Of a DNA stretch of 64,000 nucleotides, positions 56,873 to 64,000 are shown in pieces. Source of the stretch: Shinella sp. SUS2 (GTDB taxonomy: Bacteria > Pseudomonadota > Alphaproteobacteria > Rhizobiales > Rhizobiaceae); contig NZ_KQ410741.1 of assembly GCF_001262505.1 (NCBI RefSeq), positions 62,001-126,000 of the forward strand, written 5' to 3'. Position 1 is the first letter of the stretch. Each line of letters begins with the position of its first letter. The notes under the pieces were generated by a model that was not told where the DNA came from, searched no databases, and saw nothing but the letters and a program-made list of their open reading frames with translations. The position numbers and the translations under genes were made by a program.

Positions 56873-57840
56873 AAGCAGCAAAATTCCTGGCCGCGGTGGC
56901 AACCATCGTGGCGGGCCTTCATTCAGCGCCGGCCCTCGCCGAGCAATACCGGCTCGGCCTGATCACGCCGCCGCCGCATCAATGGAGCAAGAGCGCTGAA
57001 AGCCTTGCAAAGAAGATCAAGGATGCGACCGAAGGGCGTGTCGACATCTCGATCTTTCCGTCCGGCCAGCTCGGCAGCGAGGCACAGATGCTGCAGCAGC
57101 TGCAGACTGGTGCCATCGACTTCGCCTTCCTGACGCTCGGCGAATTTGCCAATCGGGATCCGAACTATGGTGTCTTCCTGGCGCCCTATATCGTCAAGGA
57201 TGCCGCCGGCGCGCAGAAGCTGCTGAAGGGAAAAGTGGCGGAAAAGCTCGTCGCCGGCCTCGACAAATTCGCTCTCAAGGGCTTCGGCTGGGGCATGGCC
57301 GGCATGCGCGAGATCGTCATGCGCGGCAAGATCGCTTCGGCCGCCGACCTCTCCGGCAAGAAGGTACGTACGGTGCCTTTTGCGCAGGAGCTGTTCTTCT
57401 GGCAGCAGCTGGGCGCCGCCCCCACGCCGATGCCGCTGCCCGCGCTCTATGACGCCTTTGCCAACGGTCAGGTCGATGGCATGCAGATCGACTTCGAAGG
57501 CACCTGGAACTCGAAATATTACGAGCATGCGGGTACAATCCTTGCGTCCAACCACATGATGTTCCCGATGATCGCGGTCGGTTCGGCGCGCAAATGGCAG
57601 GGCATTTCCGAAGCGGATCGCGCGGTGGTGGAAAAGCTGATGGCGGAAGAACTCGACGCAGTCGTCGGCGCCTATTCCTCCATCGACAATGACTATCTCG
57701 AAAAACTCAAGTCGACGGATGTACCCGTCGTGGTTGCGGACCGGGCGTTTTTCAGTGCAGCAGTCGATGCCTGGTACGCCGAATGGCGCAAGAAGACGCC
57801 ACTTCTGATCGAATTGGAAGCAGAAGCCGGCGCGCTTTGA
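56869..57840 (+). CDS. dctP: TRAP transporter periplasmic binding protein (DctP)
   Basis: 323 aa with a signal peptide (cleavage near ALA-EQY) and the DctP fold: LGLITPPPHQWSKSAESLAK, FPSGQLGSEAQMLQQLQTGA and the central Arg in KKVRTVPFAQELFFW that binds the substrate carboxylate. The ligand is probably an aromatic or organic acid, by context. ATGA overlap with the dehydrogenase gene. A 9-bp hairpin follows. Confidence 0.92.
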   Translation: MKAAKFLAAVATIVAGLHSAPALAEQYRLGLITPPPHQWSKSAESLAKKIKDATEGRVDISIFPSGQLGSEAQMLQQLQTGAIDFAFLTLGEFANRDPNYGVFLAPYIVKDAAGAQKLLKGKVAEKLVAGLDKFALKGFGWGMAGMREIVMRGKIASAADLSGKKVRTVPFAQELFFWQQLGAAPTPMPLPALYDAFANGQVDGMQIDFEGTWNSKYYEHAGTILASNHMMFPMIAVGSARKWQGISEADRAVVEKLMAEELDAVVGAYSSIDNDYLEKLKSTDVPVVVADRAFFSAAVDAWYAEWRKKTPLLIELEAEAGAL

Positions 57841-57859
57841 GCGCTACCGGCATTGACGG

Positions 57860-57885
57860 AAGGGTGCGTCATCCGGCGCACCCTT
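57860..57885 (+). terminator. Stem-loop after dctP
   Basis: AAGGGTGCG-N8-CGCACCCTT, a perfect 9-bp stem, lies between dctP and the first VOC gene, 19 bases after the stop. No T-run; probably attenuates or stabilises the transcript rather than ending it. Confidence 0.6.
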
Positions 57886-57897
57886 GAGGAGATGAAA

Positions 57898-58758
57898 ATG
57901 ACTGCAATCTACCGAGACCTTCGATACCTGCGCCTGCCGGTGCCCGATCTTGCTGCCGCCGCTGCCTTTGCCACGGAGATCTTTGGCCTTCAGGCGGGTG
58001 ACCGCGACGAGGATCATGCCCGCTTTCGATCCGATGCGCGAAACTACGCGCTTTGCTACAGCAAGACGGGCGACACCGCGGTCGCTCTGACGGTCGCGCG
58101 GGCGGAAGACCTCGATACGGCTGAAAGCCGCCTGGCGAAGTGGTCTCCCGTCCGTCTCGACACAGATGCATGCAGGATCCGCCAGATCAAGAAGGGCATC
58201 GCGGTCAAGGCACCGAACGGTGTAACGGTGGAGCTCGTCTGGCGGCCGCTGACGTCGGGCTGGCGCTATCATGGGCCGCGCGATGCAGGCATTACCGGGT
58301 TCCAGGCAGTACAGCTCGCCTGCACCGATATCTCCGCCAATGAGGATTTCTGGACGCGCGGCGTCGGGCTGGAGGTTTCCGACTGGATCGGCGATGCAAC
58401 TTTCCTCCGCCTCGATGAGGCGCATCACCGTGTGGCTCTCTATCCTTCCGAGCGCGATGGGGTGCTGGGGGCGAGCTGGTCCGTCGAGGGTGTCAACAAC
58501 GTGATGCAGGGCTGGTATTTCCTGCAATCGCGCCAGGTTCCTGTCGTTCACGGACCGGGGCGTCACGCCGCGTCCGAAGCGGTTTTCGTCACGGCCAAGG
58601 GGCCGGGCGACATCTACTATTCCTATGCAGCCGATACCAAGACCGGCCCCCAGATCGCCATCCGGGGTCCACGCCAGTTTTCCGACACCGCCCGGTCGCA
58701 TTGCACCTGGGGTTCGCCCTGCCTCGCGCCGGAATTCCTTGGAGGAGAAGAACGATGA
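57898..58758 (+). CDS. VOC-family protein with incomplete metal site (extradiol dioxygenase paralogue)
   Basis: 286 aa, two vicinal-oxygen-chelate repeats, similar to the next gene. Aligned with it, the first C-terminal metal ligand is lost (ITGFQAVQLACTD against ITGFSHVGLCTTD, His to Ala), the middle His is kept (EAHHRVALYP) and the Glu is lost (IYYSYAAD against TFEYSTGV, Glu to Ser). It therefore probably lacks extradiol dioxygenase activity and may be a partner subunit or a different isomerase/hydrolase. GAGGAGA before ATG 57898. Confidence 0.83.
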   Translation: MTAIYRDLRYLRLPVPDLAAAAAFATEIFGLQAGDRDEDHARFRSDARNYALCYSKTGDTAVALTVARAEDLDTAESRLAKWSPVRLDTDACRIRQIKKGIAVKAPNGVTVELVWRPLTSGWRYHGPRDAGITGFQAVQLACTDISANEDFWTRGVGLEVSDWIGDATFLRLDEAHHRVALYPSERDGVLGASWSVEGVNNVMQGWYFLQSRQVPVVHGPGRHAASEAVFVTAKGPGDIYYSYAADTKTGPQIAIRGPRQFSDTARSHCTWGSPCLAPEFLGGEER

Positions 58759-59612
58759 TCGAGCTCAAAGACGTTGTCTACTGCCGCTTGGGCACGACCG
58801 ACCTTGCCGGCGCGGAATGGTTCGCAGTGAACATCCTCGGCCTCGAGGTCTCGGAGCGCCGCCGGGATGCGACCTATTTCAAATCGGATGCTCGCGAGCA
58901 CACGCTGTGCTACTTCGAGGGCGATCCACAGGATCAGGTAACGGCCTTCGAGATCGGTTCTTCCGACGATCTTCAGCGCGCCGCCGCCACGCTCGAAGGT
59001 CTCGGCCATCGCGTGCACTACGGCTCGGCACAGGAATGCGACGCACGCCATGTTCGCGAGTTCATCCGGTTCAACGATCCGACCGGCAACGGCATCGAAT
59101 TCGTCGTGCGCCCCGAAATGTCGGGCAAGCGCTACCATGGTACCCGCGATGCCGGCATTACCGGTTTTTCCCATGTGGGCCTCTGCACGACGGATGCCGA
59201 GCGTGACGAGTCCTTCTGGACGCAAGTCTGCAACGCCCGCGTTTCCGATCGGATAGGCGATGCGCCACTGATGCGGCTCGGCACGATCCACCATTCGATC
59301 GCGCTGTTTCCTTTTCACAAGGCCGGGATCCAGCACATCAACCACCAGGTTGAAAGCACAGACGATATCCAGCGTTCCTTCAGCCACGTGCGGGACAATC
59401 AGGTCAACATCACCTTCGGGCCGGGCCGGCATCCGACCTCCTCGGCCCAGTTCCTCTACTTCACCGGGCCCGAGGGCATGACGTTCGAATATTCGACGGG
59501 CGTTTGCGAGATCCACGACGAGCCGCTGTGGCGCGACCGGCAATTCCACTTCGAACCCAAGGGCTTCTGCCACTGGGGGGCGAAGCCGAACATCGCCGCC
59601 TTCAAGGACTGA
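58755..59612 (+). CDS. Extradiol ring-cleavage dioxygenase (VOC family, intact His-His-Glu)
   Basis: 285 aa, with all three iron ligands: His in ITGFSHVGL, His in TIHHSIALFPF and Glu in GMTFEYSTG. Type I extradiol enzymes cleave catechol-type rings next to the two hydroxyls. With the dehydrogenase, hydratase and aldolase genes downstream it forms a meta-cleavage pathway, perhaps for homoprotocatechuate or a relative. Overlaps the preceding paralogue as ATGA. Confidence 0.88.
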   Translation: MIELKDVVYCRLGTTDLAGAEWFAVNILGLEVSERRRDATYFKSDAREHTLCYFEGDPQDQVTAFEIGSSDDLQRAAATLEGLGHRVHYGSAQECDARHVREFIRFNDPTGNGIEFVVRPEMSGKRYHGTRDAGITGFSHVGLCTTDAERDESFWTQVCNARVSDRIGDAPLMRLGTIHHSIALFPFHKAGIQHINHQVESTDDIQRSFSHVRDNQVNITFGPGRHPTSSAQFLYFTGPEGMTFEYSTGVCEIHDEPLWRDRQFHFEPKGFCHWGAKPNIAAFKD

Positions 59613-59616
59613 CGGC

Positions 59617-60294
59617 ATGACAAACGAAATCGCAATCGCAGTGCGGGTGGCCGCCCGCGCCCTTGGTCGTGCCGGTCTCGTGCACGCCTACGGTCATTGC
59701 TCTGCCCGTATCGACCAGCAGCACTTCCTGACTTGCCCACCCCGGCCGATGGCCCTGGTCGAGCCGGGCGAACCTTGCACCCTGGTACCGGTGACGGGTG
59801 ATCTACCGGCCGGTGTTCTGGGTGAGGTGCGCATCCACCAGCAGATTTATGCGGCACAGCCATCCGTCGGTGCAGTCATCCGCTTCATGTCCCCGTGTGT
59901 CATGGCACTCGCAGCACTCGGCCGTCGGCCACAGATGCGGCACGGCTTCGGCACCTACTTTGCGCCTGGGGTCGGTTTCTGGGACGACATCCAGCTGATC
60001 CGTGATGACGGGCGGGCGGAAGGCGTCGTCACGGCCATGGGCGACAGCGCGGGCGTCTTGATGCGCGGCAACGGCGCGGTCGTTCGCGGCGGAACGATCG
60101 AGGAGGCGCTGATGCTCGCCTGGTATCTGGAAGACATGTGCCGCGTCGAGCTTGCCGCCCTTGCTGCGGGATTGGCCAACGAAGCGCCGGTCATAACGGC
60201 GGCGGATGCCGCGCAGCGTGCGACGCTCGGCGGCGGCATTGTGGAACGGATGTGGGACTACCTGACGGCCGGCGACCCCGAGCGGGCGGCCTGA
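59617..60294 (+). CDS. Class II aldolase-fold protein without zinc ligands
   Basis: 225 aa of the class II aldolase/adducin fold. The conserved Glu remains (GEVRIHQQIYAAQPSVGA), but the canonical H-x-H is RFM (AVIRFMSPCVMALA) and the third His, usually in RNHG, is Asn in LMRGNGAVVRG. All three zinc His are missing, so aldol chemistry is unlikely. Some relatives act as decarboxylases in aromatic pathways, but those keep metal ligands. It lies between the dioxygenase and the dehydrogenase genes. Confidence 0.82.
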   Translation: MTNEIAIAVRVAARALGRAGLVHAYGHCSARIDQQHFLTCPPRPMALVEPGEPCTLVPVTGDLPAGVLGEVRIHQQIYAAQPSVGAVIRFMSPCVMALAALGRRPQMRHGFGTYFAPGVGFWDDIQLIRDDGRAEGVVTAMGDSAGVLMRGNGAVVRGGTIEEALMLAWYLEDMCRVELAALAAGLANEAPVITAADAAQRATLGGGIVERMWDYLTAGDPERAA

Positions 60295-60322
60295 CGGAAG
60301 CGGTCATGCGAAAGGACAAGAT

Positions 60323-61777
60323 GTGAAGACCTATCTCAATTTCATCGACGGCAAGTTCGTCCGCGGCAGCGCCGAGACCTTCGCCAATCATTTCCCGAGC
60401 ACCGGCGAGGTGATCGGCGAGATTTCCGCCGCCGGCCGGACCGAAGTCGATGCCGCGGTTGGCGCGGCGAGGGCGGCCTTGAAGGGGCCGTGGGGCCGCA
60501 TGCCGCTTGCAGAGCGCGTCGCGCTGCTGCGCAAGGTCGCCGATGGCATCAATGCACGTTTCGATGAGTTCCTGGCGGCTGAAATCCACGATACGGGCAA
60601 GCCCCGCTCCATCGCGTCACATATCGACATCCCTCGCGGCGCCGCGAACTTCAATGTCTTCGCAGACCAGATCCTCACGGCCTCGACGGAGACGTTCGAG
60701 ATGGCGACGCCCGACGGCGCCGGCGCGCTCAATTATGCGCTGAGGCTGCCCCGTGGTGTCATAGCCGTCGTCTGCCCCTGGAACCTGCCACTTCTCCTGA
60801 TGACGTGGAAGGTCGCGCCGGCGCTCGCCTGCGGCAATACGGTCGTCGTCAAGCCATCCGAGGAAACGCCGGCAACGGCAACGCTCCTCGGCGAGGTGAT
60901 GAATGCGGCCGGAATCCCGCCGGGCGTCTACAATGTGGTGCATGGCAAGGGGCCGGGTGCTGCCGGCGAGTTCCTGACAAGCCATCCGGATGTCGATGGT
61001 ATCACCTTCACCGGCGAGACGCGGACCGGCGAGGCGATCATGCGCGCAGCGGCCGGCGGCATTCGCCCCGTCTCGCTGGAGCTCGGCGGCAAGAATGCCG
61101 GCATCATCTTCGACGACGCCGATCTCGACGCCACGCTGGAAGGGATCGGACGCGCCTGCTTCGCCAATACGGGGCAGGTATGTCTCGGTACGGAGCGCCT
61201 TTATGTGCAGCGCGGCATCTTCGAGCGGCTGGCCGAGGGCCTTGCGCGCAAGGCAAACAGCTACCGGTTCGGCGATCCTTTTGATCCGGCGACGACGATG
61301 GGCCCGCTCATCAGCGCCGAACATCGGCAAAAGGTCCTGTCCTACTATGACAAGGCGCGGGCCGAAGGCGCGACGATCCTTGCCGGTGGCGGGGTGCCGC
61401 AGCTTGCCGGCTATGAGAACGGCTATTGGGTGGAGCCAACCGTCTGGACCGGCCTTCCACAGCACGCGCCCGTCATCACTGACGAGATTTTTGGACCCTG
61501 CACGCACATCACGCCCTTTGACACGGAAGAGGAGGCCGTCGTGCTGGCAAATGACAGCCCCTACGGGCTGGCAACCTCGATCTGGACCACGAACCTGTCG
61601 CGCGCGCACCGTGTATCGCGGCAGATCGAGGTCGGCATCGCCTGGGTCAACTGCTGGTTCCTTCGCGATCTCAGAACACCCTTCGGCGGATCGAAAGCCT
61701 CCGGCATCGGCCGGGAAGGGGGCATCCATTCGCTCGAATTCTACACCGAGCTGCGCAACGTCTGCATCAAACTCTGA
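60323..61777 (+). CDS. 2-hydroxymuconate/carboxymethyl-hydroxymuconate semialdehyde dehydrogenase
   Basis: 484-aa aldehyde dehydrogenase: FTGETRTGEAIM cofactor loop, Glu in LELGGKNAGI and catalytic Cys in NTGQVCLGTER. The segment AANFNVFADQILT and the C-terminal LEFYTELRNVCIKL recall XylG/DmpC and HpaE enzymes that oxidise ring-cleavage semialdehydes. GTG 60323 follows AAAGGA and is the only good start. It takes the product of the VOC dioxygenase. Confidence 0.88.
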   Translation: MKTYLNFIDGKFVRGSAETFANHFPSTGEVIGEISAAGRTEVDAAVGAARAALKGPWGRMPLAERVALLRKVADGINARFDEFLAAEIHDTGKPRSIASHIDIPRGAANFNVFADQILTASTETFEMATPDGAGALNYALRLPRGVIAVVCPWNLPLLLMTWKVAPALACGNTVVVKPSEETPATATLLGEVMNAAGIPPGVYNVVHGKGPGAAGEFLTSHPDVDGITFTGETRTGEAIMRAAAGGIRPVSLELGGKNAGIIFDDADLDATLEGIGRACFANTGQVCLGTERLYVQRGIFERLAEGLARKANSYRFGDPFDPATTMGPLISAEHRQKVLSYYDKARAEGATILAGGGVPQLAGYENGYWVEPTVWTGLPQHAPVITDEIFGPCTHITPFDTEEEAVVLANDSPYGLATSIWTTNLSRAHRVSRQIEVGIAWVNCWFLRDLRTPFGGSKASGIGREGGIHSLEFYTELRNVCIKL

Positions 61778-61791
61778 AAGGCCCCTTGATC

Positions 61792-62574
61792 ATGCTGAAC
61801 GAAGAACAACGCGCGCGCTGTGTCGCGAGCCTGCTGGAAAGCCACCGTACCAAGGTGCAGGGGCCGCGTCCCTCGGAGATGTATCCCGAGATCGAGATCG
61901 CAGATTCCTATGCGATCTCCTCCGCCGTGGCAGAGGCTAAAATCAAGGCCGGCGTGAAGATCATCGGCCACAAGATCGGCCTGACGTCAAAGGCCATGCA
62001 GGCCGCCTCGAAGATCGATGAGCCCGACTACGGCTATATGTTCGACGACCTCGTGCTGGCAGATGGCGCGAAGGTGCGGTTCGAGGACTTCTGCGTGCCG
62101 CGTGTCGAGCCGGAACTGACCTTCGTGCTCAAGGAGCCGCTGAAGGGACCGAATGTCGGCCTCGTCGATGTTTTGCGTGCAACAGAATGGATCATCCCGT
62201 CCATCGAGATCATCGACGCACGCGTTACCGAACCGCGGAGGATTTTCGACACGGTCGCCGACAACGGCGCGGCCGCCGGACTGGTGCTCGGCGGGCGGCC
62301 CGTTCGACCGACGGATGTGGACCTGCGCTGGGTCGGCGCGATCTTCTATCGCAATTCGGAAATCGAGGAGACGGGACTGGCCGCCGGCGTTCTCGGCCAT
62401 CCGGCGATGGCGGTCGCCTGGCTTGCCAACAAGCTCGCCCCATTCGACGTGACGCTGGAGCCGGGCCACATGCTGCTGTCCGGCAGCTTCACACGCCCCG
62501 TCTGGGCCAAGAAGGGCGATACCCTTCACGCCGATTTCGGCCCGCTCGGCTCGGTCGCCGTGCAGTTCGTGTGA
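61792..62574 (+). CDS. hpaH: 2-keto-alkene-dioate hydratase (HpaH/DmpE/DmpH family)
   Basis: 260 aa of the fumarylacetoacetate-hydrolase-related hydratase/decarboxylase group. HKIGLTSKAMQAASKIDEPD, the metal ligands in PRVEPELTFVL and EIIDARV, and the C-terminal GSFTRPVWAKKGDT are landmarks. In the homoprotocatechuate route HpaH hydrates 2-oxohept-4-ene-1,7-dioate; adjacency to an HpaI-type aldolase favours this over catechol pathways, though substrate is not proved. AAAGG precedes ATG 61792. Confidence 0.87.
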   Translation: MLNEEQRARCVASLLESHRTKVQGPRPSEMYPEIEIADSYAISSAVAEAKIKAGVKIIGHKIGLTSKAMQAASKIDEPDYGYMFDDLVLADGAKVRFEDFCVPRVEPELTFVLKEPLKGPNVGLVDVLRATEWIIPSIEIIDARVTEPRRIFDTVADNGAAAGLVLGGRPVRPTDVDLRWVGAIFYRNSEIEETGLAAGVLGHPAMAVAWLANKLAPFDVTLEPGHMLLSGSFTRPVWAKKGDTLHADFGPLGSVAVQFV

Positions 62575-62578
62575 GGCG

Positions 62579-63349
62579 ATGATGCAGGCTCCCCGCAACA
62601 CGTTCAAGCGCCGGCTCCTTGCCGGCGATACGCAGAACGGGCTCTGGCTGTCCCTCGGCAGCCCGATTTCCTCCGAGGCTCTCTCGCTTGTTGGCTTCGA
62701 CTGGCTGCTGTTCGACACCGAGCATTCCCCGATCGACCTTGCCAGCGTCCAGCCCCTGTTGCAGGCGGCGGCCGTGGGCACGGCCCAAGCCGTCGTCCGC
62801 CCCGCCTGGAACGACAAGGTGCTGATCAAGCGTGTACTCGATATGGGTGCGCAGACCCTGCTCGTTCCCTTTGTTGAAACTCCCGAGGAGGCGGCGGCAG
62901 CCGTAGCCGCCACACGCTACCCGCCCAAGGGGCTTCGTGGCGTCGCTGGCGCGACCCGGGCAAGCCGCTACGGCCTGACATCGGACTATTTTGCCGTCTC
63001 CGACGACGAGATCGCCGTGCTCGTGCAGATCGAAACCACCAATGCCCTTGCCAGGCTGGAGGAAATCGCGGCTGTTCCGGGCGTCGACGGCGTCTTCATT
63101 GGTCCCTCCGATCTCTCCGCCTCCATGGGTTTTCTCGGTCGCGCCGGAGCGCCGGAGGTCCAGGCCGTGCTTGAAGATGCGGCACGCCGCATCGTCGCCA
63201 CCGGCAAGGCCCCGGGCATCCTCGCCACCAACGCGGCCGACGCCGTCCGCTACAGGCATTGGGGCTACCGCTTCATTGCCGGTGCGGTCGATCTCGGCCT
63301 CCTGGTGAAGGCCGCCCAGGGTGTACTCAAGGATCTGGCGGACGGCTAA
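62579..63349 (+). CDS. hpaI: 4-hydroxy-2-oxoheptanedioate aldolase (HpaI family)
   Basis: 256-aa class II pyruvate aldolase: LWLSLGSPISSEALSLVGFD, FDTEHSPIDL with the catalytic and metal residues, VVRPAWNDKVLIKRVLDMGA and LLVPFVETPEEAAAAV. HpaI releases pyruvate and an aldehyde, the last step of homoprotocatechuate breakdown. AGGCG precedes the ATG pair 62579/62582. It overlaps no gene; 5 bases after the hydratase. Confidence 0.9.
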   Translation: MMQAPRNTFKRRLLAGDTQNGLWLSLGSPISSEALSLVGFDWLLFDTEHSPIDLASVQPLLQAAAVGTAQAVVRPAWNDKVLIKRVLDMGAQTLLVPFVETPEEAAAAVAATRYPPKGLRGVAGATRASRYGLTSDYFAVSDDEIAVLVQIETTNALARLEEIAAVPGVDGVFIGPSDLSASMGFLGRAGAPEVQAVLEDAARRIVATGKAPGILATNAADAVRYRHWGYRFIAGAVDLGLLVKAAQGVLKDLADG

Positions 63350-63443
63350 GCCGATCAGTGGGCCTGCCGCTGCCCGCACGCCAACGGCAGGTGCTTGTGT
63401 TTGCACTATCCGCGTGCTGGCACGCAGGCTTCCAGGCGAGGCC

Positions 63444-63482
63444 GATGAAGGGCTCTCAAGGAGAGGAGGGGCACCCTTCATC
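63444..63482. repeat. Nested hairpin in the intergenic region
   Basis: GATGAAGGG (63444-63452) pairs with CCCTTCATC (63474-63482); inside, CTCTC-AAG-GAGAG (63453-63465) forms a second stem. Lies between the aldolase and the agmatinase genes; function unknown, may help end the long operon. Confidence 0.5.
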
Positions 63483-63512
63483 GCAGGTGCCACGCTTGGC
63501 TTCACCTGATGT

Positions 63513-63547
63513 CACGGCGGCAGCCGCTGTCCAAGGCTGCCGCCGTG
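63513..63547. terminator. Strong hairpin between convergent aldolase and agmatinase genes
   Basis: CACGGCGGCAGCC-N9-GGCTGCCGCCGTG, a perfect 13-bp stem, lies 16 bases downstream of the agmatinase stop on the minus strand and 164 bases after the aldolase stop. No T-run, but placement fits a bidirectional terminator. Confidence 0.65.
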
Positions 63548-63562
63548 CGTTCAGCGGTTGTT

Positions 63563-64000
63563 TCAGCGCGCGTGTTGTGCGCGGGCGTCGAAGACGAAAC
63601 CGAGGAAGTTGAGCAGAACCTGCGCGGCGAGAATGGCGGTCCCGCCAGTATGGTCATAATCCGGTGCAACCTCGACAAGATCCATGCCGACCACCTCGTT
63701 GCGACGCGCCAGGCCTTGGAGCATCTCAAGCACCTCATAGTAGAGGAAGCCACCGTGGCTGGGTGTGCCGGTGCCCGGAGCGATCGAGGGGCAGAAACCG
63801 TCGATATCGAGCGTGACGTAGACGCGTGCATTTTCGGGAATACGGTCGATCACACCGCGTGCGCCAAGCCCTCGCGCCTGCCGGACGGAGAGGATGTCGG
63901 ATCCCATGCTGCGGGCTGCGTCGTAGCCATCCTTCGCCGTTGACGAAACGTTGCGGATGCCGACCTGCGTCAACCCGCTCACCCACGATTTTTCCGCTGC
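63563..64000 (-). CDS. Agmatinase/arginase-family ureohydrolase, C-terminal part
   Basis: The last 145 codons only; the gene continues beyond the window end. The frame reads AAEKSWVSGLTQVGIRNVSS, then YVTLDIDGFCPSIAPGTGTP with the D-x-D metal ligands, and EVLEMLQGLARRNEVVGMDL with the usual family ending. The canonical D-P after D-x-D-x-x is C-P here, a small departure. Family members release urea from guanidino compounds (agmatine, guanidinobutyrate and others). Confidence 0.87.
   Translation of the reverse strand, partial: AAEKSWVSGLTQVGIRNVSSTAKDGYDAARSMGSDILSVRQARGLGARGVIDRIPENARVYVTLDIDGFCPSIAPGTGTPSHGGFLYYEVLEMLQGLARRNEVVGMDLVEVAPDYDHTGGTAILAAQVLLNFLGFVFDARAQHAR

Overview
The window is about 64 kb of GC-rich DNA from an alphaproteobacterium, most likely a member of the Rhizobiaceae. 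This rests on the class Ib ribonucleotide reductase operon, an opine-oxidase-type cluster with an OccR-like regulator, an HWE-kinase bacteriophytochrome of the Agrobacterium Agp2 type, a ChrR/ECF11 sigma module, the abundance of ABC and TRAP uptake operons, and an intergenic palindrome of a kind I remember from Rhizobiales genomes. I see no insertion sequence, phage, CRISPR array, tRNA or rRNA. The genus and the replicon cannot be read from the sequence.

Layout. 1-3196: end of nrdI, then nrdE and nrdF. 3255-10751: LysR regulator divergent from a polar amino-acid ABC transporter and a three-part FAD/FAD/2Fe-2S imino-acid oxidase plus a RidA deaminase, an octopine/nopaline-like utilisation unit. 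10835-13402: copper-exporting P-type ATPase behind a near-textbook CueR-type promoter. 13483-16243: two tandem saccharopine-dehydrogenase-like genes divergent from a TetR regulator with a clear operator. 16293-25282: a full autoinducer-2 (AI-2) uptake and processing locus, lsrA-C-D-B and a class II aldolase one way, lsrR-K-G the other. 25313-36280: GntR-controlled hydroxyproline-type cluster with a ProC-like reductase, amino-acid ABC transporter, DapA-like, DadA-like and aldehyde dehydrogenases, proline-racemase family and two SDRs. 36598-39686: heme oxygenase, bacteriophytochrome kinase and response regulator. 39924-45711: membrane AraC regulator, hydrolase, then a cupin-amidase / PaiB-like / GntR group. 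46178-53097: ECF sigma and ChrR anti-sigma with a lipid-modification set (CFA-type methyltransferase, DUF1295, DUF1365, flavin amine oxidase). 53231-63349: GntR-controlled TRAP transporter and an aromatic meta-cleavage-type pathway. 63563-64000: C-terminal part of an agmatinase-family gene leaving the window.

How the genes work together. Most of the window consists of self-contained uptake-plus-catabolism operons, each with its own regulator and candidate operator. The exceptions are DNA precursor supply (nrd), copper export, red-light sensing and an envelope-stress regulon. Each of the four periplasmic binding-protein genes is followed by a stem-loop, which suggests a common way of making more binding protein than its membrane partners.

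The parts that go furthest beyond routine annotation are: the lsr locus with a class II aldolase in place of LsrF; the ECF11/ChrR lipid island with three matching promoters; the phytochrome and response regulator separated by an eight-G run; and the TRAP-linked cluster in which one of two VOC proteins and a class II aldolase-fold protein have lost their metal ligands.
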